DNA from: Gammaproteobacteria bacterium
Lineage (GTDB): Bacteria > Pseudomonadota > Gammaproteobacteria > Xanthomonadales > Wenzhouxiangellaceae
Assembly: GCA_018819105.1 (NCBI GenBank)
Contig: JAHJQV010000005.1
Location: forward strand, 1-64,000
Direction of reading: 5' to 3'
Length of the DNA: 64,000 bases
Under the pieces are notes generated by a model. The model made no database searches. It was not told where the DNA came from and saw only the letters and a program-made list of their open reading frames with translations. Of this stretch, positions 18,222 to 28,370 are shown one piece after another (the stretch's first letter is position 1; each line of letters starts with the position of its first letter). A program made the translations under genes and the position numbers.

Positions 18222-18452
18222 ATGTCTGAGTTAGATCGTTCAGGCGGGTCCATGTCGGGACTGTCGGAGAATGAAGCTCAAGAGTTTCACAAACTCTTTA
18301 TGACAAGCTTCATCATATTCACGGTCATCGCCATCATTGCGCACTTCCTGGTGTGGCAGTGGCGTCCGTGGTTCCCAGGTGAAGGCGGATATGCCGCGGT
18401 GATCGATACCGCACAAGCAGTCTTGTCTCCAATTTCACAACTACTGTCATAG
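18222..18452 (+). CDS. pufB: Light-harvesting 1 beta subunit
   Basis: The beta polypeptide of the LH1 antenna surrounding the reaction centre. It has the [20 protein letters not shown] start, a single transmembrane helix with the bacteriochlorophyll-ligating His in [12 protein letters not shown], and the conserved WRPW end of that helix. The protein is 76 residues long; about 25 residues ([20 protein letters not shown] onward) follow WRPWF, more than in the classical beta chains I recall. The ATG at 18222 is preceded by GAGGAAAAG. pufA follows after 10 bp. Confidence 0.93.
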   Translation: MSELDRSGGSMSGLSENEAQEFHKLFMTSFIIFTVIAIIAHFLVWQWRPWFPGEGGYAAVIDTAQAVLSPISQLLS

Positions 18453-18462
18453 GAGTAAGATT

Positions 18463-18678
18463 ATGTGGCGTGTATGGATGATATTCGATCCGCGGAGAAC
18501 CCTGATCGCATTGTTTACGTTCCTGTTTGTACTGGCACTGGTGATTCACTTCATCCTGCTGAGCACAGACCGGTTCAACTGGATCGAGGGTCCGTCAAAA
18601 GCAGGTGGCATGGCTACAACCATCAGCCTGGATGCGGAAAAGTCTCAATCATTGGCTTCACTGGAGCCCTTGGTATAA
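18463..18678 (+). CDS. pufA: Light-harvesting 1 alpha subunit
   Basis: The alpha polypeptide of LH1, partner of PufB. The 71-residue chain opens [20 protein letters not shown], the typical alpha start, and contains [17 protein letters not shown] with the pigment-binding His and the W of the C-terminal hydrogen bond. An AGGAG lies 6-10 bp before the ATG. After the gene come two strong stem-loops, which in related operons keep the pufBA message more abundant than pufLM. Confidence 0.95.
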   Translation: MWRVWMIFDPRRTLIALFTFLFVLALVIHFILLSTDRFNWIEGPSKAGGMATTISLDAEKSQSLASLEPLV

Positions 18679-18694
18679 CTGAGGCGACCTGGCG

Positions 18695-18862
18695 ATGCTG
18701 ACAACGGACAGCTTGCAACCACGGGATGTCTCATCCCGTGATGCAGTCTGCCGTTGTCAGCATTATTTTCAAATGAATTTACAGAAGCCTCTGGTCTGCT
18801 CCACACAAGGCGGTCGCAATGTCCTGCGACGGCGCTTGCGCGCGGGTGGACCAAACCAGAGG
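18695..18862 (+). promoter_or_regulatory. Two large intercistronic stem-loops, pufA-pufL
   Basis: Hairpin 1: ATGCTGACAACGG (18695-18707) pairs exactly with 18751-18763, and inside it CACGGGATG-TCT-CATCCCGTG (18720-18740) is a second perfect 9-bp stem. Hairpin 2: 18788-18804 (CCTCTGGTCTGCTCCAC) pairs with 18846-18862 at 15 of 17 positions, with an inner GTCGCA/TGCGAC stem. Neither is followed by a U-run. They match in place the Rhodobacter pufA-pufL stem-loops that slow 3'-5' decay of the antenna mRNA and set the antenna to reaction-centre ratio. Confidence 0.7.
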
Positions 18863-18894
18863 TTTCTCATTGGCCCAGTCTGGAGGGTGTAATC

Positions 18895-19728
18895 ATGTCC
18901 ATGCTCAGTTTTGAGAGGAAATACCGGGTGCGTGGAGGGACTCTGATCGGAGGCGATTTATTCGACTTCTGGGTGGGCCCGTTCTACGTTGGATTTTTTG
19001 GTGTCACGACAGCGTTTTTTTCATTGCTCGGCATTGGTATGATCCTGTGGGGAGCATCCCAGGGGCCGACGTGGAACATCTGGCAAATCAGCATAGCGCC
19101 GCCGGACCTGTCTTATGGCCTGGCGTTTGCGCCATTGCTGGAAGGCGGGCTATGGCAGGTGATCACGGTGTGTGCCATCGGCGCGTTCGTGTCCTGGGCT
19201 TTGCGTGAGGTGGAAATCTGCCGCAAGCTGGGGATGAAACTGCACGTGCCGATTGCCTTTGGCGTGGCCATCTTTGCCTACGTCAGCCTGGTGGTGATCC
19301 GGCCCCTGCTGATGGGTGCCTGGGGACATGGTTTCCCGTACGGCATCATGAGTCATCTGGACTGGGTGTCGAACACCGGCTACCAGTACCTGCACTTTCA
19401 CTACAATCCGGCCCACATGCTGGCCGTGACCTTCTTTTTCACCACCACGCTGGCCCTGTCACTGCACGGTGCGGTGATCCTCTCCGTGGCCAACCCCGGT
19501 AAGGGTGAAGTGGTCAAGGGTGGTGAACATGAGAACTCGTTCTTCCGCGATTCGATCGGCTACTCCATCGGTTCGCTCGGCATCCATCGCCTGGGTCTGT
19601 TTCTGGCGCTGAGTGCAGGATTCTGGAGTGCGGTGTGCATCATCATCAGCGGCCCGTTCTGGACCCGGGGCTGGCCGGAATGGTGGAACTGGTGGCTGAA
19701 CTTGCCAGTATGGCCGGGAGCAAATTGA
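18895..19728 (+). CDS. pufL: Photosynthetic reaction centre L subunit
   Basis: PufL and PufM form the heterodimer that holds the special pair and quinones. The 277-residue protein begins [20 protein letters not shown], contains five membrane helices, and shows [20 protein letters not shown] with the special-pair ligand His and the downstream LHG iron ligand. The start at 18895 follows GGAGGG and leaves out an upstream reading (from 18754) that would lie in the stem-loop region. pufM begins one base after its stop. Confidence 0.97.
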   Translation: MSMLSFERKYRVRGGTLIGGDLFDFWVGPFYVGFFGVTTAFFSLLGIGMILWGASQGPTWNIWQISIAPPDLSYGLAFAPLLEGGLWQVITVCAIGAFVSWALREVEICRKLGMKLHVPIAFGVAIFAYVSLVVIRPLLMGAWGHGFPYGIMSHLDWVSNTGYQYLHFHYNPAHMLAVTFFFTTTLALSLHGAVILSVANPGKGEVVKGGEHENSFFRDSIGYSIGSLGIHRLGLFLALSAGFWSAVCIIISGPFWTRGWPEWWNWWLNLPVWPGAN

Positions 19729-19729
19729 C

Positions 19730-20704
19730 ATGGCTGATTATCAAAACATCTATACCTCTGTGCAGATTCACGGTCCGGTTGATCCGGGTGTGCCGTTGCC
19801 TGCTGACAGTACCTGGAAGCGTGACTTTCCGCCACGCATGAACTACTGGCTGGGCAAGATCGGTGATGCCCAGCTCGGTCCCATCTATCTGGGTGCCACC
19901 GGTGTCATGTCGCTGATCTTCGGCTTCATCGCCATCGAGATCATTGGCCTGAACATGCTGGCATCGGTGAACTGGAACTTTATCGAGTTCATCCGTCTGC
20001 TGCCATGGCTGGCGCTGGAGCCGCCGGCACCGGAATACGGGCTCAGTTTTCCGCCGCTGAATGACGGTGGCTGGTGGCTGATGGCGGGCTTTTTCCTCAC
20101 CGTGTCGATTCTGTTGTGGTGGGTGCGCATTTACCGTCGCGCCAGAGCCCACGGCATGGGCACCCATGTGGCCTGGGCCTTCATGGCTGCGATCTGGCTG
20201 TATCTGGTGCTGGGTTTCATCCGGCCGCTGATGATGGGCAGCTGGGCTGAGGCAGTGCCATTCGGTATCTTCCCGCATCTGGACTGGACCGCTGCGTTCT
20301 CGATTCGCTACGGCAACCTGTTCTACAATCCGTTCCACATGCTGTCGATTGCCTTCCTGTATGGCTCCACGCTGCTGTTTGCCATGCATGCCGGCACCAT
20401 TCTTGCCACCAGTGCATTCGGTGCTGAACGTGAAGTCGAGCAGATTGTTGACCGCGGTACCGGTGCCGAGCGTGGTGCCCTGTTCTGGCGCTGGACGATG
20501 GGCTTCAATGCCACCATCGAATCCATCCATCGCTGGGCCTGGTGGTTTGCTGTGCTGACTCCAATCACCGGTGGTATCGGAATATTGTTGACAGGTACGG
20601 TGGTGGACAACTGGTACATGTGGGGCATGGAACATGGCCTGGTGCCGCCATATCCTGAAACGACACCAGCGGTGGTTGATCCGGCGCTTGGTTCTGGAGG
20701 CTGA
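19730..20704 (+). CDS. pufM: Photosynthetic reaction centre M subunit
   Basis: The M subunit of the type II reaction centre, 324 residues with five membrane helices. Characteristic stretches include [33 protein letters not shown] and [20 protein letters not shown] with the special-pair His, followed by a His iron ligand. The gene lies 1 bp after pufL and 2 bp before pufC, so the three are co-translated. The C-terminal tail, rich in Pro and Ala, is slightly longer than in Rhodobacter as in many cytochrome-bearing centres. Confidence 0.97.
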   Translation: MADYQNIYTSVQIHGPVDPGVPLPADSTWKRDFPPRMNYWLGKIGDAQLGPIYLGATGVMSLIFGFIAIEIIGLNMLASVNWNFIEFIRLLPWLALEPPAPEYGLSFPPLNDGGWWLMAGFFLTVSILLWWVRIYRRARAHGMGTHVAWAFMAAIWLYLVLGFIRPLMMGSWAEAVPFGIFPHLDWTAAFSIRYGNLFYNPFHMLSIAFLYGSTLLFAMHAGTILATSAFGAEREVEQIVDRGTGAERGALFWRWTMGFNATIESIHRWAWWFAVLTPITGGIGILLTGTVVDNWYMWGMEHGLVPPYPETTPAVVDPALGSGG

Positions 20705-20706
20705 CA

Positions 20707-21726
20707 ATGAAAAACAAGCATTCAATGCACAAACTGTTGCTGCCAGGCACCGCCCTGTTGGCTCTGCTGATGCTGACGGCGTGTGAACGTCCGCCGATTG
20801 ATGCCCAGCAGACCGGCTATCGCGGCACCGCCATGGCAGACATCAACAACCCGCGTACGGAAGTGAAAACGGCAGCGGCGAATCAGGTGCCTGATCCGTT
20901 GCCGCTGGCCCCTGCTGCCGGCCCCAAGGCCCGTGACATCTATCAGAATGTAGAAGTCCTGGGCGACCTGTCGGTCGGCCAGTTTGCCCGGGTCATGGCG
21001 GCCATGACGGCATGGGTTTCGCCGGAACAGGGTTGCAACTACTGCCACCTGGGTGAAAACCTGGCCTCGGATGATCTCTACACCAAGCGCGTATCCAGAC
21101 GCATGCTGCAGATGACCCAGGACATCAACAGCAACTGGGATCAGCACGTGGCCAACACCGGTGTGACCTGTTACACCTGTCATCGCGGCAACAACGTGCC
21201 GTCAGAAATCTGGTTCACCGGCGACAGCCCGGCGGCATCGGCCAGCATGGCCGGTTATACCGCCGGACAGAATGTGCCGGCACCGGCTGCCGCCTATGCG
21301 TCATTGCCGGCAGATCCGTTTACCGGTTATCTGACCCAGGGTGACGAACCGATCCGTGTACAGACCGGTGCCTTGTCCGACCAGGACAACTACATCACCA
21401 TTCAGCAGACCGAGAAGACCTATGGGCTGATGATGCACATGTCTGATTCACTCGGTGCCAACTGCACGCTGTGTCACAACAGCGCTTCGTGGGGCAACTG
21501 GTCAACCAGCAACCCGCAGCGCGTGACCGCATGGCATGGCATTCAGATGGTGAAGGCGCTGAATGAAAATTACCTCAGCCCGCTGCAGCCGGAATATCCG
21601 GATTATCGCCTCGGCAGCCTGGGTGATGCACCCAAGGCCAATTGCGCAACCTGTCACCAGGGCGTGCAGAAGCCGCTGTACGGCGTCAGCATGCTGCCAG
21701 ATTATCCCTCCCTGGCAGGGGACTGA
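20707..21726 (+). CDS. pufC: Tetraheme reaction-centre cytochrome c subunit
   Basis: PufC is the periplasmic, membrane-anchored cytochrome that re-reduces the special pair. The 339-residue protein has a lipoprotein signal ending LLMLTAC and four CxxCH heme sites (CNYCH, CYTCH, CTLCH and CATCH), arranged as two pairs as expected. It ends the puf operon and is followed by a terminator. A bound four-heme subunit is common in gammaproteobacterial phototrophs and absent from Rhodobacter capsulatus and R. sphaeroides. Confidence 0.97.
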   Translation: MKNKHSMHKLLLPGTALLALLMLTACERPPIDAQQTGYRGTAMADINNPRTEVKTAAANQVPDPLPLAPAAGPKARDIYQNVEVLGDLSVGQFARVMAAMTAWVSPEQGCNYCHLGENLASDDLYTKRVSRRMLQMTQDINSNWDQHVANTGVTCYTCHRGNNVPSEIWFTGDSPAASASMAGYTAGQNVPAPAAAYASLPADPFTGYLTQGDEPIRVQTGALSDQDNYITIQQTEKTYGLMMHMSDSLGANCTLCHNSASWGNWSTSNPQRVTAWHGIQMVKALNENYLSPLQPEYPDYRLGSLGDAPKANCATCHQGVQKPLYGVSMLPDYPSLAGD

Positions 21727-21780
21727 TCAGTCTGTGAGTGTTCAATAACAAGTCTTGGACAGTTATATTTGAAGTGATTG

Positions 21781-21807
21781 ACCCGGCCGCCATGGCCGGG
21801 TTTTTTT
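21781..21807 (+). terminator. Rho-independent terminator of the puf operon
   Basis: ACCCGGCC-GCCAT-GGCCGGGT followed by seven T residues. It closes the crt-bch-puf transcript just before the convergent metH gene. Confidence 0.9.
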
Positions 21808-21824
21808 GTCCGCCTGTGTCTGGA

Positions 21825-24800
21825 TTAAAGCAGCGTATCCAGCCACTGCTCGGCTGTGGCCAGCGACCAGCCTTTGCGATGGGCATAGTCTTCCAGTTGA
21901 TCGCGATCAATGCGACTGATGACAAAATAGCGGCTGTCGGGATGGCTGAAATAATAACCGCTGACTGAGGCCGCCGGCAGCATGGCCATGGATTCGGTCA
22001 GTTCGATGCCGATGCTGGCATCGGCACCCAGCAGCTGCATGATCTTGATTTTCTCGGTATGGTCGGGGCAGGCCGGGTAACCCGGTGCCGGCCGGATGCC
22101 GTGATACTGTTCTGCGATCAGCGCACTGCTGTCCAGCTGCTCGTCGCTGGCATAGCCCCAGTGCTGAGTGCGCACCTGTTGGTGCAGCCATTCGGCCAGC
22201 GCCTCGGCGAGGCGGTCGGCCAGCGCTTTGAGCATCAGCGCCCGGTAATCGTCGTGGGCCTGTTCGAAGGCCTGCACGTGCTGTTCGATACCGATGCCTG
22301 TGGTGACCGCAAACAGACCGATCCAGTCCTGCCCGCTGTCAACAGCGTCTGCAGGATCCGCACCAGCCTGGATGAAGTCGGCCAGTGACAGGTTCGGGTT
22401 GTCGTTGCGCTTGTCGTTCTGCTGGCGCAAAAAACACAGCCGTTGCTCACCCGCAGCGGTGCTCACCAGCACATCATCGCCATCACGCCGGGCCGGCAGC
22501 AGCCCGTATACCGCCTTCGCCTGCAGCCAGCGCTCATCGACAATCTGTTGCAGCATGCTCCTGGCGTCATCCAGCAGGGCGCGTGCCGCCGATCCCTTGT
22601 CGGGGTCTTGCAGCAGGTCGGGGTATTTGCCCTTGATCTGCCAACTGCTGAAAAACGGTGACCAGTCGATCAGCTCCACCAGCGCGGACAGGTCGACGTC
22701 ATCCAGCACATGCACGCCGGACTGCTGCGGCTGTGGCGGCCGGTACTGCTGCCAGTCGATGTTGGCGGCGCGCTCGCGGGCCTCGGTCAGGCTCAGCAAA
22801 TGCCTGGGCTGAGATTGCCGCTTGGCATGCAGTGCCCGCACACCAGCGTATTCCTTGCGCAGTGCCTGACTGAAATCATCGCACTGCTTGCCGATTAGTT
22901 TCTGCGCCACGCCCACTGCGCGCGAGGCATCTTTCACCCACACTGTCGGCGCATTCTGATAACACGGCTCGATCTTCAGGGCTGTGTGGGTGCGTGAGGT
23001 GGTGGCACCGCCGATCAGCAGCGGCAAATGCATTTGCTGCTCTTGCAGCAGGCCGGCAACCTGGCTCATTTCGCGCAGCGAGGGCGTGATCAGCCCGCTC
23101 AGGCCGATCATCGCCACCTGATGTTTTTTTGCCGCATCAATGATCTGCTGGCCCGGCACCATCACGCCCAGATCGATGACCTCGAAATTGTTGCAGGCGA
23201 GCACCACGCCGACAATGTTCTTGCCAATGTCGTGCACATCGCCCTTCACCGTGGCCATGAGAATCTTTGGTTTGTCGCTGGATTCGCCGCTGTCACGTTG
23301 CGCCTGCTCAATGTAGGGCAGCAGATGGGCCACCGCCTTTTTCATCACTCGGGCGCTTTTCACCACCTGCGGCAGAAACATGCGACCGGAGCCGAACAGG
23401 TCGCCGACCACGTTCATGCCATCCATCAGCGGGCCTTCGATCACCGCCAGTGCCGATGCCGAAGCCTGCCGCGCCTGTTCGGTGTCCTCGACCACATGGG
23501 CATCAATGCCATGCACCAGCGCATGCTGCAGGCGCTCGTGTACAGGCAGTTCGCGCCAGGACGGCCCGGCGTCGGCGTCACTGTTGTCCTCACCCAGATA
23601 GCCCTGGGCGATTTGCAGCAGGCGCTCGGCGGCATCTTCGCGGCGATCGAAAATGACATCCTCGATGGCCTCGCACAGCGCGGCGGGAATGTCGTCGTAC
23701 ACCGGCAGCGCGCCGGCGTTGACGATGGCCATGTCCATACCAGCGGCAATGGCGTGATACAAAAACACCGCATGCATGGCCTCACGCAGGGGCTGATTGC
23801 CGCGAAAGGAGAACGACAGGTTGCTGACGCCACCGGATATGTGACAGCGCGGATAGTGCTCGCGCAGCCAGCGCGTGGCCTCAATGAAATCCAGCGCGTA
23901 GCGGTTGTGCTCGGGGATGCCGGTGGCCACGGCAAAAATGTTGGGATCGAAGATGATGTCCTCGGCGGCAAAGCCCGCCGTGCCGGTGAGCAGATCAAAC
24001 GCGCGTGCGCAGATCTGCTGACGCCGTGCCAGCGTGTCGGCCTGACCCTGTTCGTCGAACGCCATCACCACCACGGCGGCACCATAGCGGCGTATCACCG
24101 CCGCCTGCTGCAGAAACGCCTGTTCGCCCTCTTTCAGGCTGATGGAGTTGACGATGCCTTTGCCCTGCAGATTCTGCAGTCCGCATTCAAGCACGGCAAA
24201 ATCCGAGGAGTCCAGCATCACCGGCACCCGTGCGATGTCGGGTTCGGCTGCGATCAGACGCAGAAAACGCTGCATGGCCGCGGCAGAATCCAGCAGACCT
24301 TCGTCCATGTTGACGTCAATGATCTGGGCGCCATTGTCGACCTGCTCGCGGGCAACCTCCAGTGCGGTCTCGTAATCGTCGTTTTCGATCAGCCGGCGAA
24401 AGCGTGCCGAGCCGGTGACATTGGTGCGCTCGCCGACGTTGACGAAGCCAAGCTCCGGCGTCAGCGTCAGCGCTTCCAGACCAGACAGTCTGGTCATGGC
24501 CTGATCCGCACAGGCGTCGTCAGCACCGGGTTGTCTGGGCGCGACACCCTTGAGCGTGTCAGCCACTGCCGCGATGTGCGCAGCCGTGGTGCCACAGCAG
24601 CCACCGGCCAGATTCAGCCAGCCGCGCTGACCGAACTCGCCCAGCCAGCGAGCCAGTTCAGCCGGGCTCTGATCGTATCCGCCCAGTTCGTTCGGCAGCC
24701 CGGCGTTGGGATAGGTGAACACCGGGCAATCGGCAATGGCAGCCAGTTCGCGCACGTGCGGGGCCAGTTCCTCTGCCCCCAGTGCGCAATTGAGGCCGAC

Positions 24801-25553
24801 GGCAAAAGGTTCGGCATGCCGCACCGAATGCCAGAATGCCGCCAGCGTCTGCCCGGACAGGGTTCTGCCGCTGGCATCGGTGATGGTGCCGGAGATCAGC
24901 AGCGGCACCCGGCTGCCGCGCTCAACGAACAGGTCCATACAGGCCTTGATGGCAGCCTTGCAGTTGAGCGTGTCGAACACGGTTTCGATGATCAGGCCGT
25001 CGACTCCGGCGTCCATCAGCGCTGCTGCGGCCTCGGTATAGGCGGCGTGCAGGGTGCAGAAATCGATGTTGCGATGGCCCGGATTGGTCACATCCGGCGA
25101 CAGCGAGGCGGTGCGGTTGGTCGGCCCCAGTGCACCCAGCACAAAGCGCGGCTGTGCTGGAGTTTTGTGACTCCACGCTTCGGCAGCTGTCCGGGCGAGT
25201 TCGGTGGCGGCGCGGTTGATCTCTGCCACCAGTGCCTCGCAGTGGTAATCGGCCTGCGAGATGGCGTTGGCGCTGAAGGTGTTGGTTTCGATGATGTCGG
25301 CACCGGCAGCCAGGTAGTCGTCGTGGATCTGCCGCACCAGCGCCGGTCGGGTCAGGCACAGCAACTCGTTGTTGCCGAACAGGTCACTGGCATGTTTGGC
25401 AAAGCGCTCGCCGCGATAATCGGCTTCGCTGAGATCGTGTTCCTGCAGCATGGTGCCCATGGCACCATCGATGACCAGCACGCGCTGCTGCAGCTGCTGC
25501 TGCAGACGCTTCACCTGCGGCGGGTTCTGCCACGGCAGTTGCTTGATACTCAT
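21825..25553 (-). CDS. metH: Cobalamin-dependent methionine synthase MetH
   Basis: MetH transfers a methyl group from methyltetrahydrofolate through cobalamin to homocysteine. The 1242 residues hold all four modules in order: homocysteine-binding (GAMGTMLQ start, GGCCGTT zinc motif), folate-binding ([12 protein letters not shown]), cobalamin-binding with the DVHDIGKN His ligand, and the C-terminal reactivation domain. It starts ATG at 25553, 31 bp after the SahR-like regulator on the same strand. Methionine recycling matters here because bacteriochlorophyll and carotenoid synthesis consume S-adenosylmethionine. A large antisense reading frame over the gene is a shadow. Confidence 0.97.
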   Translation of the reverse strand: MSIKQLPWQNPPQVKRLQQQLQQRVLVIDGAMGTMLQEHDLSEADYRGERFAKHASDLFGNNELLCLTRPALVRQIHDDYLAAGADIIETNTFSANAISQADYHCEALVAEINRAATELARTAAEAWSHKTPAQPRFVLGALGPTNRTASLSPDVTNPGHRNIDFCTLHAAYTEAAAALMDAGVDGLIIETVFDTLNCKAAIKACMDLFVERGSRVPLLISGTITDASGRTLSGQTLAAFWHSVRHAEPFAVGLNCALGAEELAPHVRELAAIADCPVFTYPNAGLPNELGGYDQSPAELARWLGEFGQRGWLNLAGGCCGTTAAHIAAVADTLKGVAPRQPGADDACADQAMTRLSGLEALTLTPELGFVNVGERTNVTGSARFRRLIENDDYETALEVAREQVDNGAQIIDVNMDEGLLDSAAAMQRFLRLIAAEPDIARVPVMLDSSDFAVLECGLQNLQGKGIVNSISLKEGEQAFLQQAAVIRRYGAAVVVMAFDEQGQADTLARRQQICARAFDLLTGTAGFAAEDIIFDPNIFAVATGIPEHNRYALDFIEATRWLREHYPRCHISGGVSNLSFSFRGNQPLREAMHAVFLYHAIAAGMDMAIVNAGALPVYDDIPAALCEAIEDVIFDRREDAAERLLQIAQGYLGEDNSDADAGPSWRELPVHERLQHALVHGIDAHVVEDTEQARQASASALAVIEGPLMDGMNVVGDLFGSGRMFLPQVVKSARVMKKAVAHLLPYIEQAQRDSGESSDKPKILMATVKGDVHDIGKNIVGVVLACNNFEVIDLGVMVPGQQIIDAAKKHQVAMIGLSGLITPSLREMSQVAGLLQEQQMHLPLLIGGATTSRTHTALKIEPCYQNAPTVWVKDASRAVGVAQKLIGKQCDDFSQALRKEYAGVRALHAKRQSQPRHLLSLTEARERAANIDWQQYRPPQPQQSGVHVLDDVDLSALVELIDWSPFFSSWQIKGKYPDLLQDPDKGSAARALLDDARSMLQQIVDERWLQAKAVYGLLPARRDGDDVLVSTAAGEQRLCFLRQQNDKRNDNPNLSLADFIQAGADPADAVDSGQDWIGLFAVTTGIGIEQHVQAFEQAHDDYRALMLKALADRLAEALAEWLHQQVRTQHWGYASDEQLDSSALIAEQYHGIRPAPGYPACPDHTEKIKIMQLLGADASIGIELTESMAMLPAASVSGYYFSHPDSRYFVISRIDRDQLEDYAHRKGWSLATAEQWLDTLL

Positions 25554-25584
25554 AATCTGGTTGTGGCCGTGCTGATGACGGTGG

Positions 25585-26451
25585 TCAGTGTTTGCATGCG
25601 GTCAGTGTGAGTACGGTGAAATGCGGTGGTCTGGATTCGCGCGTGGCCTGCTTGACCTGTACCGACTGCAGTCCGGCCTGCTGCGCCATGCTGCTCAGTT
25701 CGCCGGCAGTAAAGCCATGATTGAGGTGATCGTAATTGGCCACGATCTGTTCGTGCGAATGCCGCTCCAGCGTGGCCAGCAGCAGCATGCCGCCAGGGCG
25801 CAGCACGCGCGCGGCCTCGGCAATGGCGTGCGCGGGCTCGCGCGAATAGGTCAGGGCATGCAGCATCAGCACGGTGTCGAAGCTGGCATCGTCCAGCGGC
25901 AGGGCGTGCATGTCGGCCTTGTGGTAGCTGACATTGTCAATCTCGCGGGTGCGCTGCTGACCGGCCTGAATCACCTTGTCGCTGCTGTCCACACAGACCA
26001 TGCTGCGCGATTGCGCGGCCAGCAGTTCGGCGGTAACCCCGTCACCGGCAGCAATGTCCAGCACATCGCCGAGATCCAGCAGGCGCATCAGTGCGCGCGC
26101 GGTGGTCTCCCAGGTGCGGCCGGGTGAGTAGTGTCGTTCCATGTCGCCGGCCACGCTGTCGGCCCAGTTGCGCTCCTTCGAGCGTTCGGCCAGCACCCGG
26201 TCAATGTGGTCCAGGTCCTGTTGCAGCAACGGGTCGTCGGTCTGTGCGGCCAGGGTGCGCCACAGCGCATGTGCCGATGATGACGGCTCGCCACTGGTGG
26301 CACGGTAATACACCGACACCCCGGCGCGGCGATCGCACACCAGCCCGGCTTCCTTGAGCCTGGCAAGATGGGTGGACACGCGCGGCTGCGCCAGATGGGT
26401 GATGGCCGCCAGCTCGGCAACACTCAGCTCCTCGGCTTCCAGCAGATGCAT
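25585..26451 (-). CDS. ArsR-family regulator fused to a SAM methyltransferase fold (SahR-like)
   Basis: The N terminus is an ArsR winged helix ([27 protein letters not shown]). From about residue 100 there is a class I methyltransferase fold with [18 protein letters not shown] and [13 protein letters not shown]. This two-domain architecture next to metH matches SahR, a proteobacterial repressor of the methionine cycle that senses S-adenosylhomocysteine. The listed ATG is the first standard start codon, but the frame is open 25 codons further upstream and reads IDLLQTNALCRLLADNTRVR, the missing first helices of the ArsR domain. The true start is therefore probably a rare codon (ATC at 26514, 8 bp after GAAGGA). 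Likely in one operon with metH. Confidence 0.85.
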   Translation of the reverse strand: MHLLEAEELSVAELAAITHLAQPRVSTHLARLKEAGLVCDRRAGVSVYYRATSGEPSSSAHALWRTLAAQTDDPLLQQDLDHIDRVLAERSKERNWADSVAGDMERHYSPGRTWETTARALMRLLDLGDVLDIAAGDGVTAELLAAQSRSMVCVDSSDKVIQAGQQRTREIDNVSYHKADMHALPLDDASFDTVLMLHALTYSREPAHAIAEAARVLRPGGMLLLATLERHSHEQIVANYDHLNHGFTAGELSSMAQQAGLQSVQVKQATRESRPPHFTVLTLTACKH

Positions 26452-26519
26452 CAGCCTGACCCTGGTGTTGTCGGCAAGCAGGCGGCACAGCGCATTGGTC
26501 TGCAGCAGGTCGATGACTA

Positions 26520-26574
26520 TATCCTTCTATCCTGATAGAAAGATAAGCCTAGCCGTCATTGCTGTCCGGGTCAA
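26520..26574 (-). promoter_or_regulatory. Promoter and dyad operator of the sahR-metH operon
   Basis: On the minus strand TTGACC (26574-26569), 17 bp and TAGGCT (26551-26546) form a promoter. Immediately downstream TATCCTTCTATC (26520-26531) and GATAGAAAGATA (26534-26545) form an inverted repeat matching at 11 of 12 positions around a 2-bp centre. It covers the expected transcription start and ends next to the ribosome-binding region, the classical place for an autorepressor of the ArsR family. Confidence 0.65.
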
Positions 26575-26688
26575 GCCTCTGCAGCGTGTGACCACTTCTG
26601 GCAGACCTGGTTTTTGCCTGCAGGCAGGCGACAGCAGGGGGGTGTTTGCGTTATCCTGTGCTGTCACCCGTCACATACAAGGTAAGGC

Positions 26689-27174
26689 ATGCAAGTCAAA
26701 GAAAACCACGTCGTGCAGATCGATTACACCCTGACCAACAACGAAGGTCAGGTGCTGGACAGCTCCAACGGCAAGCAACCGCTGGCCTATATACACGGCC
26801 ATGGCCAGATCATCCCCGGTCTGGAGCAGGCGCTGGAAGGCAAAGCGGCCGGCGACAAGCTGGATGTTACCATCCCGGCCGAGCAGGCCTACGGCGAGCA
26901 TCGCCCGGATCTGGTGCAACAGGTGCCGGCTTCCGCCTTTGCCGGCGTGGAAAAAGTCGAGCCCGGCATGCGCTTTCAGGCCGAGACCGATCAGGGACCG
27001 ATTCCGGTTACCGTGACCGCCGTCACCGACGAGGCTGTCACCGTCGACGCCAACCATGAACTGGCCGGTCAGGAGCTCAATTTCGCGGTCAAGATCGAGG
27101 CAGTGCGCGCAGCCACCGAAACCGAACTCGACCATGGTCATGTGCATGGCGCGGACGGACATCAGCAGCACTGA
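26689..27174 (+). CDS. slyD: FKBP-type peptidyl-prolyl isomerase SlyD
   Basis: SlyD is a cytoplasmic prolyl isomerase and chaperone that also binds nickel. The 161-residue protein shows the FKBP halves VQIDYTLTNNEGQVLDSS and GLEQALEGKAAGDKLDV flanking the insert-in-flap chaperone domain (GEHRPDLVQQVPASAF). The tail HGHVHGADGHQQH is a short histidine-rich metal-binding end. It is a stand-alone gene, divergent from sahR. Confidence 0.93.
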   Translation: MQVKENHVVQIDYTLTNNEGQVLDSSNGKQPLAYIHGHGQIIPGLEQALEGKAAGDKLDVTIPAEQAYGEHRPDLVQQVPASAFAGVEKVEPGMRFQAETDQGPIPVTVTAVTDEAVTVDANHELAGQELNFAVKIEAVRAATETELDHGHVHGADGHQQH

Positions 27175-27368
27175 GCCCGCCATGAACTCGACAGCAGCCA
27201 CCGCGTTGCCACCCGGATCTGCTGCGGACAAGCTCCAGAGCGGGCCTGGGTCGCGCAGGCCTGGGCCGAGCAGACTTGGGCCGCAGCAGGCTCAGGCATC
27301 ATGGTCTGCCGTTCAGGTCGAGTGTGACCCGGATTGAGCCCATTCAGTGACAGTGCAGCGACCGTTGC
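27175..27368. other. Gene-free spacer
   Basis: No gene is supported. The stretch near 27237-27300 has imperfect GCAGGCCTGGGCC-like repeats but no clean hairpin or T-run. Confidence 0.4.
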
Positions 27369-28067
27369 ATGATCATCGCAGGCAGTGACCGTTCCAAAGC
27401 CGGATGGCTGACGCTGGTGCTGGTCAATGACCAACTCAAGGCGCACCTGTTTGCTGACTTCAGCAAGCTGCTGCGCGCACTGCCGGCACTGGATGTACTG
27501 GTGGCCGACGTGCCGGTGGGGCTGCCGGAGAAATACCCGCGCCAGTGCGACAAACTGGCGCGGCAGGCCATCAAACCGCGCCACAACAGCGTGTTCATGA
27601 CGCCGTTGCGGCAGGTGCTGGACAGCGCCAGCCACGCCGAAGCCAATGCAAAGCATCGACAGCTGTCCGGTGTTGGCCTGTCGCAACAGGCTTACCACAT
27701 ACTGCCCGTGATCCGCGAGATCGATGCCGCCATCCAGGCCGGCAGCATCAGCACCGATGTGCTGCATGAAGGCCACCCGGAAGTCAGCTTCTGGGCCGCC
27801 AACGAGCATAAGGGCATACTGGATTACAAGAAAACCCCGGTGGGTCATTACTTCCGCCGCCGCCTGCTCGAACGCGAGTTCTGTAGCGACCATTTCCCCG
27901 CCATCCGCAAACAGTTCCCGCTCAAGCGCCAGGCCGCCGACGACGACATCCTCGATGCCCTGGCCATGCTGTGGACTGCACAACGCATAGCCACGGGCAG
28001 CGCCCAACGCATCCCGACAGCACCCGAACGCGATAAGACCGGCATCGACATGGCGATCTGGTACTGA
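27369..28067 (+). CDS. DUF429 family protein
   Basis: A 232-residue DUF429 protein; the family is predicted to have an RNase H-like nuclease fold but has no settled function. Visible family features are an N-terminal GSDRSKAGW, the acidic DVPVGLPEKYPRQCDKLAR, SVFMTPLRQVL, the GLSQQAYHI stretch and HPEVSFW. The start is ATG at 27369. It stands alone at the left edge of the defence island, after slyD and before hipBA. Its base composition is like the core genes, so it need not be part of the island. Confidence 0.85.
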   Translation: MIIAGSDRSKAGWLTLVLVNDQLKAHLFADFSKLLRALPALDVLVADVPVGLPEKYPRQCDKLARQAIKPRHNSVFMTPLRQVLDSASHAEANAKHRQLSGVGLSQQAYHILPVIREIDAAIQAGSISTDVLHEGHPEVSFWAANEHKGILDYKKTPVGHYFRRRLLEREFCSDHFPAIRKQFPLKRQAADDDILDALAMLWTAQRIATGSAQRIPTAPERDKTGIDMAIWY

Positions 28068-28159
28068 TGCGCAGGTGCTGATCCCGGGAGAATAATCCGC
28101 GCCCATCTGCGAAATCTGCCGACGATCGTACAGTTCCAAAGAGCCCGGCACCTCACAAC

Positions 28160-28338
28160 TCGTCATATATAACGAATAAGAGCAAAATCAGCAATATTAA
28201 TCGTCAGATATGGCGATAATGACTGATGCTATACATGTTCTTAGTGGTTTTCTCTGGGTATATACACTGATTTAAGTCGCCATATATGACGTATAATCTT
28301 GCTATTAAGCTTTATTTCGTCATATATTACGATATAAT
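28160..28338 (+). promoter_or_regulatory. hipBA promoter region with four HipB-type operators
   Basis: Four copies of a 16-bp palindrome close to TCGTCATATATGACGA lie at 28160-28175, 28201-28216, 28277-28292 and 28317-28332. The centres are 41, 76 and 40 bp apart, so the sites form two pairs about four helical turns apart. The last copy fills the spacer between TTTATT (28311-28316) and TATAAT (28333-28338), and the third lies just before another TATAAT (28292-28297). This is the layout of a multi-operator autorepressed antitoxin promoter. The rest of 28068-28370 is AT-rich and gene-free. Confidence 0.75.
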
Positions 28339-28370
28339 ATGAGCTTATCTTTGTTGTGGGGCGTGGCGGT

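Noticed and set aside
23028-25610. Long + strand open frame (860 codons) over metH
   Set aside because: It is antisense to metH, whose four domains are all intact. Residue composition is rich in His, Arg and Gln, as in GC-driven shadows.
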